Position numbers and translations under genes: made by a program
Shown: positions 1 to 4,932 of the stretch, piece after piece
How positions within the stretch are numbered: position 1 is the first letter of the stretch
Layout of the letters: each line of letters starts with the position of its first letter
Assembly: GCA_001871815.1 (NCBI GenBank)
Contig: MNVP01000003.1
Coordinates: 1-11,642, forward strand
DNA length: 11,642 bases
Direction: 5' to 3'
DNA from: Candidatus Omnitrophica bacterium CG1_02_40_15
GTDB lineage: Bacteria; Omnitrophota; Gorgyraeia; Gorgyraeales; Gorgyraeaceae
Notes under the pieces: generated by a model
The model's database searches: none
The model's input: only the letters and a program-made list of their open reading frames with translations
Told to the model about the DNA's origin: nothing

Positions 1-1
1 T

Positions 2-982
2 TTCTATAGTGAATACGAAATAGAACACGGCGGCCCAAATGCGGCAGACGCTGGCCAGGGAGAGGCTAAAGTTGAACAGGCATGGATAAGCTATCTTATA
101 AATGATATGGTAAATTTGAGAGGAGGAGTTGTTTTAGTGCCTTTTGGAAAGTTTAATCTTTTGCACGATTCGGATATCCAGGACTTAACTGAAAGGCCTA
201 TAGTCAGCCGCAGGCTGCTTTCTGCAACATGGATGGAGTCTGGATTTGGCGCATTTGGGGAGTTTAATATAGGAGAAACTTTGGGCTGGAAATTGCTGCC
301 GGATTTTTACCTTAATTATGAAAGTTATATTATAAATGGTTTAGACGAAGATATCTCAGATACAGGCATGCGTAATGCCAAGGGTTCGATAAGCTCGGAT
401 GCGAATAACAACAAAGCCTTTGTCAGCCGTATTGGCGCAGGATTAAATCGCAATTTGGAATTGGGGCTAAGTAGTTATCTTGGCAGGTATGGCCGTTCCG
501 GGAGCGCGACTCGTAATGGCCAGGATAATTTAATAGGTTTAGGCGCGGATATCAATTTTAAGCGCGGGGCTTTTGAATTAGTAGGGGATTTTGCATATCT
601 TGATTTTGAAGATGGCGCATTAGTTGACCATGATAATGATAATGCCGCTGATGAGGCCAGCGCTCCTAAATATATGCAGGGATTCTATATTGAACCCAGG
701 TATCATTTCTGGCCAAAGTTTTTGAATAATACCTTCATGGGAAGAGGGTTCAAAGACCCCAAGCTTACCTTAGTCAGCCGTTATGACTGGGTGGATATTG
801 GCGATGATGGCGATGCAGGAGACGGAGCTAATAAAGAAAAACGCTTTACCTTAGGCCTGAATTACCGGCCGATTGAAAGCTGGGTTTTTAAGATGGAATA
901 TCAATGGAATAACTCAACAAATGAAACGCTGGAACGAGGAGATAAAAACGGCATAATGGCTTCCATGGCTATGGGGTTTTAA
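2..982 (+). CDS. Outer-membrane beta-barrel porin, 5'-truncated by the window edge
   Basis: The reading frame is open from base 2, so the ATG at 107 is internal and the true start lies upstream of the window; 326 residues are visible. The protein has alternating polar/aromatic strands separated by Gly/Asn/Asp-rich loops and ends in Met-Gly-Phe. A C-terminal aromatic is the usual signal for insertion by the BAM machinery. The early stretch with VEQAW, NLRGG and VPFGKFNLLHD looks like the start of phosphate-selective-porin-type barrels (OprO/OprP-like), where such strands line a diffusion channel. I recognise the fold class rather than a substrate, so phosphate or anion selectivity is not established. 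The gene is followed after 18 bases by a secreted FMN-binding protein, which suggests a shared transcript. A different putative porin family is the main alternative. Confidence 0.78.
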   Translation, partial: FYSEYEIEHGGPNAADAGQGEAKVEQAWISYLINDMVNLRGGVVLVPFGKFNLLHDSDIQDLTERPIVSRRLLSATWMESGFGAFGEFNIGETLGWKLLPDFYLNYESYIINGLDEDISDTGMRNAKGSISSDANNNKAFVSRIGAGLNRNLELGLSSYLGRYGRSGSATRNGQDNLIGLGADINFKRGAFELVGDFAYLDFEDGALVDHDNDNAADEASAPKYMQGFYIEPRYHFWPKFLNNTFMGRGFKDPKLTLVSRYDWVDIGDDGDAGDGANKEKRFTLGLNYRPIESWVFKMEYQWNNSTNETLERGDKNGIMASMAMGF

Positions 983-1000
983 AATGGAGAGATTATTTTC

Positions 1001-1492
1001 ATGAAAATAATAAGTTTAGTTTTAGCCATAGCGGTTCTGTTGCCTATTTTAGCATGGTCAGAAAACTATCCTCAGGCTGAAGAGGCAATAAAGAGTATTT
1101 TTCCAGCGTTTCAAAACTATAAAGTAGAAAGTCATATTCTGGATAATCAGGAACTTAAAATATTTACTATTTTTTCGGATAACAAGATCCTGGGCTGGGC
1201 AGTTGTCCTTGATGAGATGGGGAAGATTAAGCCAATCACCTTTTTAGTAGGGATAGATATTCATGGCCAGGTTTTAGAAGTATGTATACTGGAGTACAGG
1301 GATATATTTGGCTATGAAATAAAACGCAAGTCTTTTTTAAGGCAATTTCAAGGCAAATCATCAAAAGACTCCATGGTAGTCGGCCGTGACATAGACGCAG
1401 TCACCTCAGCTACGATTTCTTCGCAGGCAGCAGCCTTAGCAGTTAAAAAGTCACTGGAGGTTACCGAAAGGATGCGTAAGTTAATAAAATAG
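1001..1492 (+). CDS. Secreted FMN-binding domain protein (RnfG/NqrC-like flavin carrier)
   Basis: A 163-residue protein with a Sec signal peptide: Lys2, a hydrophobic core at residues 3-18, and probable cleavage after AWS at 20. There is no lipobox cysteine, so it should be soluble in the periplasm. The rest is a single FMN-binding domain. Near its C-terminus, residues 132-140 read DAVTSATIS, which matches the ApbE flavinylation motif; Thr138 is the expected attachment site for FMN through a phosphoester bond. In RnfG and NqrC this flavin passes single electrons. No Rnf/Nqr membrane subunits and no apbE are in the window, so this is a stand-alone carrier. The start is supported by GGAGAG at 986-991. 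It lies 18 bases after the porin stop, so an envelope redox role linked to that porin is a reasonable inference but is not shown. Confidence 0.88.
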   Translation: MKIISLVLAIAVLLPILAWSENYPQAEEAIKSIFPAFQNYKVESHILDNQELKIFTIFSDNKILGWAVVLDEMGKIKPITFLVGIDIHGQVLEVCILEYRDIFGYEIKRKSFLRQFQGKSSKDSMVVGRDIDAVTSATISSQAAALAVKKSLEVTERMRKLIK

Positions 1493-1531
1493 TTTATGCT
1501 CCAAACGTATTTATATGAAAACAGATTTTTC

Positions 1532-1559
1532 TTGATCTTATTTTTTATTATGTTATAAT
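1532..1559 (+). promoter_or_regulatory. Sigma-70-type promoter for the Rrf2 operon
   Basis: A -35 element TTGATC (1532-1537) is followed after 16 bases by a perfect -10 TATAAT (1554-1559). The -10 is preceded by TG one base upstream (1551-1552), giving an extended -10. Transcription should begin near 1566, about 36 bases before the Rrf2 start codon. No terminator is visible between the FMN-protein stop and this site, so read-through from upstream is possible. Confidence 0.65.
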
Positions 1560-1570
1560 CTATACCAAGT

Positions 1571-1582
1571 TAATCATGATTA
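1571..1582 (+). promoter_or_regulatory. Palindromic operator candidate in the Rrf2 leader
   Basis: TAATCATGATTA is a perfect 12-base palindrome located about 5-17 bases after the predicted transcription start. A wider inverted pair, TATAATC at 1554-1560 (the -10 itself) and GATTATA at 1578-1584, covers the promoter and the start site. Rrf2 regulators commonly bind such imperfect dyads and repress their own operon. Assigning this site to the adjacent regulator is inference, because it does not match a consensus I know for IscR or CymR. Confidence 0.4.
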
Positions 1583-1601
1583 TAGAGGTTAGAGGTTTGC
1601 G

Positions 1602-2054
1602 ATGAAGATAACTTATAAAGGTGATTACGGTTTAAAAGCTATACTTAGCCTGGCTCTGCACTATAATAAAGGAGTGCTCTCTATTCAAGAGCTGGCTAAA
1701 AAAGGAGATATACCATTTAAATTTTTAGAGCAGATACTTCTCACCTTAAAAAAAGGTGGGTTTGTTGGAAGTAAGCGCGGGATAGATGGAGGTTATTTTT
1801 TAGCAAAGCCACCTGAAACCATTACTATTGGAGAAGTAATAAGATTTATTGAAGGCCCGATTGAACCAGTAGAATGCGCTAATAAGGATACTTATGAAAA
1901 GTGTAAAGATTTTCCCTATTGTGTATTTAAAGATATCTGGAGCAATGTTTACACAGCTACATCTTTAGTTGTAGACACTGTTACCTTTGCTGAACTTGTA
2001 AGAAGAGTCGAGAGTATAAAAAATAATGATGAAGGCAGTTCCTATTCTATATAA
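1602..2054 (+). CDS. Rrf2-family transcriptional regulator, probable Fe-S sensor
   Basis: A 150-residue winged-helix regulator. The N-terminus (MKITYKGDYGLKAI) is the family hallmark, followed by the helix-turn-helix around residues 27-50 (SIQELAKKGDIPFKFLEQIL) and the wing with GSKRGIDGGYFLA at 56-68. Three cysteines, C92, C101 and C107, fall in the loop where IscR holds its [2Fe-2S] cluster (C92, C98, C104 in E. coli), so cluster-dependent DNA binding is likely; the first spacing is longer than in IscR. GAGG at 1592-1595 gives a six-base spacing to ATG. It heads an apparent operon with a homocysteine synthesis protein and a NifU-type scaffold, so it probably senses Fe-S or sulfur status and controls those genes. 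CymR-type cysteine-metabolism regulators are the alternative, but they lack this cysteine triad. Its promoter carries a palindrome suited to autoregulation. Confidence 0.92.
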   Translation: MKITYKGDYGLKAILSLALHYNKGVLSIQELAKKGDIPFKFLEQILLTLKKGGFVGSKRGIDGGYFLAKPPETITIGEVIRFIEGPIEPVECANKDTYEKCKDFPYCVFKDIWSNVYTATSLVVDTVTFAELVRRVESIKNNDEGSSYSI

Positions 2055-2065
2055 ATTATAAATTC

Positions 2066-2073
2066 AGAGGTGA
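2066..2073 (+). promoter_or_regulatory. Ribosome binding site fixing the HcyBio start
   Basis: AGAGGTGA matches the anti-Shine-Dalgarno sequence well. A GTG at 2070 is in frame but lies inside this site, so it cannot be used efficiently. The ATG at 2076, five bases after AGAGG, is the better start. Confidence 0.7.
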
Positions 2074-2075
2074 CT

Positions 2076-3287
2076 ATGCATCTGGCAAAAACAATCAGAG
2101 AGATAAACGAAAAGATTAAACAAGGCAAGGCAGTTGTTGTAACTGCAGAGGAGATTATAGACCTCGTTGCAAAAGACGGGGTTAAAAAGACAGCTGAAAA
2201 AGTGGATGTTGTAACTACAGGCACTTTCGGCCCAATGTGTTCTTCCGGGGCTTATTTCAATATCGGCCATTCAAAACCCAGGATAAAGTTAGGCGGAGGC
2301 AATGTTACTGTAAACGATGTCCTTGTATACGCAGGTTTTGCAGCAGTTGATTTATATTTAGGCGCGGCCGCTCTTCCGGATGATGACCCCAGAAATAAGG
2401 TATATCCTGGAGAATTTAAGTATGGAGGAGCTCATGTAATACAGGAACTAGTCTCAGGAAAAGATGTTACGCTCAAGGCTGCTGCTTATGGGACAGACTG
2501 TTATCCGCGTAAAAAATTGGAGACTTTGATTAATATTAAGGATCTTAATGAAGCAGTGCTTTTTAATATGAGGAATGCCTATCAGAATTACAACTGCGCT
2601 GTGAATCTTTCTGATAGAATGATCTATACCTATATGGGCGCTTTAAGGCCAAAACTTGGGAATGCTTATTACTGTTCAGCTGGTCAGCTATCTCCTTTAT
2701 TGAACGATCCGCATTATAAAACAATAGGCATTGGCACAAAGATTTTTCTGGGAGGCGGGGTTGGTTATGTAGCATGGCAGGGCACGCAGCATTCGCCTAC
2801 TGTAAAACGCAAAGATACAGGAATTCCTCAAGCGCCTGCCGGAACGCTGGCTGTGATAGGCGATTTGAAACAAATGTCGCCTGATTATCTGGTTGGGACT
2901 ACTTTCCAGGGTTATGGTGTTACCCTTACAGTTGGTATAGGAGTTCCTATTCCAGTATTAAATGAAGAGATATGTAAGTTTACAGCTGTAAAAGATGAAG
3001 ATATTTGGACGCAGATAATTGATTATAGCGAAGCATACCCAAACTGCATCCCTGGCAGCCTAGGGGAAGTGAACTATAAGCAGCTAAAAAGCGGTAAGAT
3101 CTCAGTCAAAGGTAAAGATGTCCCTACAGGCGCTCTCTCCAGCTATTCTAAGGCAGTTGAGATAGCGGAAAAATTAAAGGGCCTGATAAAAGATGGAGAG
3201 TTCCTGCTGACAGAACCAGTTGCACCAATCCCTGGCGCTGAATCAGGGGTTAGCTTCAAAGCGTTAAAAGAAAGGCCAATAGAATAA
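2076..3287 (+). CDS. Homocysteine biosynthesis protein (HcyBio/DUF39, aspartate-semialdehyde sulfurtransferase family)
   Basis: A 403-residue single-domain protein of the DUF39/HcyBio family (COG1900). Archaeal members such as Methanosarcina MA1821 take part in making homocysteine directly from aspartate semialdehyde and sulfide, bypassing O-acylhomoserine. Visible family features are TGTFGPMCSSG near residues 48-58, KLGGGN near 71, GTDCYPRKK with Cys142, and a glycine-rich LGGGVGYVAWQGTQH near 225-239. Cys142 is the best candidate for the catalytic cysteine that carries persulfide; that mapping is from memory. The length covers the core domain with no C-terminal CBS pair, unlike some archaeal homologues. 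The archaeal system pairs with a ferredoxin/NIL-domain partner (MA1822-type), which is not in the window. Instead the next gene is a NifU-type Fe-S scaffold. It lies 21 bases after the Rrf2 regulator, so the two are probably co-transcribed. Confidence 0.9.
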   Translation: MHLAKTIREINEKIKQGKAVVVTAEEIIDLVAKDGVKKTAEKVDVVTTGTFGPMCSSGAYFNIGHSKPRIKLGGGNVTVNDVLVYAGFAAVDLYLGAAALPDDDPRNKVYPGEFKYGGAHVIQELVSGKDVTLKAAAYGTDCYPRKKLETLINIKDLNEAVLFNMRNAYQNYNCAVNLSDRMIYTYMGALRPKLGNAYYCSAGQLSPLLNDPHYKTIGIGTKIFLGGGVGYVAWQGTQHSPTVKRKDTGIPQAPAGTLAVIGDLKQMSPDYLVGTTFQGYGVTLTVGIGVPIPVLNEEICKFTAVKDEDIWTQIIDYSEAYPNCIPGSLGEVNYKQLKSGKISVKGKDVPTGALSSYSKAVEIAEKLKGLIKDGEFLLTEPVAPIPGAESGVSFKALKERPIE

Positions 3288-3294
3288 AGGCTTA

Positions 3295-3332
3295 GTTACA
3301 AAAGTTACAAAATTGTGTAAATTTTGTAACTT
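3295..3332 (+). other. AT-rich hairpin with duplicated GTTACAAAA
   Basis: GTTACAAAA occurs twice in tandem (3295-3303 and 3304-3312) and once inverted (3322-3330). The second copy and the inverted copy make a perfect 13-base-pair stem, 3302-3314 with 3320-3332, around a five-base loop GTGTA. It starts 7 bases after the HcyBio stop. There is no clean U-tract after it, so it is a weak terminator at best. It could be an RNA processing or stability element, or a dyad operator with an extra half-site. Confidence 0.55.
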
Positions 3333-3339
3333 ATCTACA

Positions 3340-3384
3340 AACCCTTGACAATCTCGCTATTTCATAGCGCGAATGTCAAGGGTT
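3340..3384 (+). other. Long stem-loop immediately upstream of the nfu ribosome binding site
   Basis: The outer arms AACCCTTGACA (3340-3350) and TGTCAAGGGTT (3374-3384) pair perfectly over 11 bases. An inner stem CGCTAT/ATAGCG (3355-3360 with 3364-3369) closes a three-base loop, and two more pairs plus two mismatches join the parts. The AGGAGG ribosome site of nfu (3385-3390) begins at the next base, so the site stays single-stranded beside the stem. It may stabilise the nfu mRNA end or be a dispersed palindromic repeat. The TTGACA in the arm is not followed by a -10 at normal spacing. Confidence 0.65.
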
Positions 3385-3401
3385 AGGAGGAAAGTATATA
3401 T

Positions 3402-3620
3402 ATGAGAGAGAAAGTTGAGAAGGCGATAGAGAAGATAAAGCCGTTTTTACAACAGGATGGTGGAGATATAGAACTAATAGATGTAAAAGACGGCGTTGTA
3501 AAGGTCAAGCTGAAAGGCGCATGCGGATGCTGCCCTATGTCTCAGATGACGCTTAAGAATGGCGTTGAAAGAGCATTGAAAGAAGAAATTCCAGAGATAG
3601 TTAGAGTAGAGTCCGTTTAA
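3402..3620 (+). CDS. NifU C-terminal-domain (Nfu) iron-sulfur scaffold protein
   Basis: A 72-residue protein that is only the NifU C-terminal domain. It has the N-terminal helix with PFLQQDGGDIELIDV (14-28) and the cluster motif GACGCCPMSQMTLKNGVE (39-56). Cys41 and Cys44 form the CxxC pair that bridges a labile [4Fe-4S] cluster between two monomers; Cys43 inside the motif is an extra cysteine. Nfu proteins hold and deliver Fe-S clusters to client enzymes. The full-length size for a stand-alone Nfu is about 70-100 residues, so it is not truncated. A strong AGGAGG at 3385-3390 lies 11 bases before ATG, slightly far. It follows the Rrf2 regulator and HcyBio in the same direction, which suggests cluster supply to the homocysteine pathway or general Fe-S homeostasis. 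Structured sequence lies on both sides of the gene. Confidence 0.92.
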   Translation: MREKVEKAIEKIKPFLQQDGGDIELIDVKDGVVKVKLKGACGCCPMSQMTLKNGVERALKEEIPEIVRVESV

Positions 3621-3624
3621 ACAA

Positions 3625-3657
3625 CTTTACATTTAAGGTAATGTCTAAAATGTAAAG
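3625..3657 (+). other. AT-rich hairpin after nfu
   Basis: CTTTACATTT (3625-3634) and AAATGTAAAG (3648-3657) form a perfect ten-base-pair stem around a 13-base loop. It begins four bases after the nfu stop. No U-run follows; instead its last base is the first base of the GGGACA palindrome. It may protect the 3' end of the upstream mRNA. Confidence 0.55.
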
Positions 3658-3685
3658 CAGGGACAGCGCATTGCGCTGTCCCTGC
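3657..3685 (+). repeat. Palindromic repeat, GGGACA family, intergenic copy
   Basis: Arms GCAGGGACAGCGCA (3657-3670) and TGCGCTGTCCCTGC (3672-3685) are perfect reverse complements around a single central T. The copy inside mnmG has the same design of 14 + T + 14 bases. The two copies differ at positions 2, 11 and 12 of the left arm, and each change is matched by the pairing change in the right arm. This supports a shared origin and selection for, or copying of, a folded form. Confidence 0.75.
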
Positions 3686-3699
3686 AGATGGAAAATAGC

Positions 3700-3728
3700 T
3701 TGACTAATGAGGGTTGCTTATAGATAAT
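3700..3728 (+). promoter_or_regulatory. Sigma-70-type promoter candidate for carAB
   Basis: TTGACT (3700-3705) and GATAAT (3723-3728) each match five of six consensus bases with the ideal 17-base spacer. Transcription would start near 3735 and give a leader of about 90 bases before carA that contains a terminator-like hairpin. A second -10-like TACAAT at 3745-3750 has no matching -35. Confidence 0.55.
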
Positions 3729-3769
3729 ATATAGGGCTTTAAAATACAATGTTAGTATCTAGATTAAAT

Positions 3770-3807
3770 AAAGACGTTCTGCCTCATGATGGCAGGGCGT
3801 CTTTTTT
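3770..3807 (+). terminator. Intrinsic terminator or attenuator hairpin in the carA leader
   Basis: In RNA the arm 3770-3783 (AAAGACGTTCTGCC) pairs with 3791-3804 over 14 pairs, two of them G-U, around a seven-base loop. The descending arm runs into six Ts (3802-3807). This is a standard Rho-independent terminator shape. It ends 16 bases before the carA ATG and lies downstream of the best promoter. It could therefore end the upstream nfu transcript, attenuate carAB, or both. I see no PyrR-type binding loop and no strong competing antiterminator. Confidence 0.75.
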
Positions 3808-3823
3808 ACAATAAGGTTAAATT

Positions 3824-4930
3824 ATGAAGGCATTTATAGCGTTGGAAGATGGCACAATTTTTAAAGGTATTTCTTTCGGCGCAAGCGGAGAAAGGCTGGG
3901 GGAGGTTGTATTTAATACAAGCATGACAGGCTATCAGGAGATAATGACAGATCCTTCCTACAAAGGCCAGATTGTGGCAATGACATATCCTTTAATAGGG
4001 AATTATGGCATAAATCAATATGACGCAGAATCTTCAGGGCCTAAGATCGAAGGTTTTATTATAAAAGAGAACAGTAAGATTGCGAGTAATTTCCGTTCTG
4101 AAAAAAGTCTTGGCCAATATCTAAAAGAAAATAATATTATAGGCATAGAGAACGTTGACACAAGGTCTCTTACGCTGCACATAAGAACAAAAGGCGCGAT
4201 GAAGGGTATTATTTCAACAATAGATTTAAATCCAAAAAGCCTTATTAAAAAAGCAAAGGATTCTCCCGGACTTATCGGAAGGGACTTGGTAAAAGAAGTA
4301 ACATGTAAGAAAACATATAAAGCAGAGGGAACCATAAGAAAAAACTTACAGCTTAAAACTTACAGCTTAAAGCTGAAAAAGGTAATTGCAATGGATTTTG
4401 GTATTAAATATAACATCTTGCGCTGCCTTATGGATGTTGGCTGCGATGTAACCGTTGTGCCTGGCGATACAAAGGCAAAAGATATTTTAGCAGAGAATCC
4501 AGATGGAATTTTTCTATCAAATGGGCCAGGAGATCCAGCAGCGGTTACTTATGCAATCGAAGAGATTAAAAAACTTCTTGGCAAAAAGCCGATATTCGGA
4601 ATTTGTCTCGGCCACCAGCTATTAGGCCTTGCGCTTGGCGGAAAAACTTACAAATTAAAATTTGGACATAGAGGCGCAAATCATCCTGTTAAAGATTTAA
4701 AAACAGGCAAAATCGATATAACTTCTCAAAATCATGGGTTTTGCGTTGATATGAACTCGCTTAACCAGGATGAGGTAGAGCTCACGCATATAAATCTGAA
4801 TGATGATACGCTTGAGGGGATGAGGCATAAAAGATTCCCTGTATTTTCTGTGCAGTATCATCCAGAGGCATCTCCCGGGCCGCATGATTCAAGGTATTTG
4901 TTTAAGAGATTTGTAGAGATGATGGAGTAG
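3824..4930 (+). CDS. carA: Carbamoyl-phosphate synthase small (glutaminase) subunit
   Basis: CarA hydrolyses glutamine and passes ammonia through a tunnel to CarB, which makes carbamoyl phosphate for arginine and pyrimidine synthesis. The 368 residues show the N-terminal CPSase domain (about 1-170, with FNTSMTGYQEIMTDPSY near 30-46) and a class I glutamine amidotransferase domain (about 187-368). The nucleophile is Cys261 in FGICLGHQLLG, with His346 and Glu348 in VQYHPEASPGPHDS, so the triad is complete. The linker at 173-186 is encoded by a tandem DNA repeat. A weak AAGG at 3813-3816 precedes the ATG. A terminator-like hairpin lies just upstream, and carB follows after two bases, so translation is probably coupled. 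Length is close to the usual 360-390 residues. Confidence 0.97.
   Translation: MKAFIALEDGTIFKGISFGASGERLGEVVFNTSMTGYQEIMTDPSYKGQIVAMTYPLIGNYGINQYDAESSGPKIEGFIIKENSKIASNFRSEKSLGQYLKENNIIGIENVDTRSLTLHIRTKGAMKGIISTIDLNPKSLIKKAKDSPGLIGRDLVKEVTCKKTYKAEGTIRKNLQLKTYSLKLKKVIAMDFGIKYNILRCLMDVGCDVTVVPGDTKAKDILAENPDGIFLSNGPGDPAAVTYAIEEIKKLLGKKPIFGICLGHQLLGLALGGKTYKLKFGHRGANHPVKDLKTGKIDITSQNHGFCVDMNSLNQDEVELTHINLNDDTLEGMRHKRFPVFSVQYHPEASPGPHDSRYLFKRFVEMME
4341..4371 (+). repeat. Tandem 14-base repeat within the carA linker
   Basis: AAAACTTACAGCTT occurs twice back to back (4341-4354 and 4355-4368), and the match runs on through AAA to 4371, followed by a partial third start (AAAGCTG). Because 14 is not a multiple of three, the two copies are read in different frames and give residues 173-186 as KNLQLKTYSLKLKK. 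The repeat sits between the two CarA domains, where sequence is tolerant. Confidence 0.75.
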
Positions 4931-4932
4931 TT

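Noticed and set aside
1493..1531. Terminator after the FMN-binding protein gene
   Set aside because: The region is T-rich but has no hairpin of useful length before the T-run.
2042..2270. Two short minus-strand open frames over the start of HcyBio
   Set aside because: They are opposite the clearly coding Rrf2/HcyBio junction and have no supporting features.
3345..3373. Perfect TTGACA as a -35 element upstream of nfu
   Set aside because: No -10 is found at 16-18 bases (the sequence there is CGCGAA), and TTGACA is part of a palindromic stem arm that also contains it on the other strand.
4015..4335. 106-codon minus-strand open frame inside carA
   Set aside because: It is antisense to conserved carA sequence, with no ribosome site or recognisable domain.
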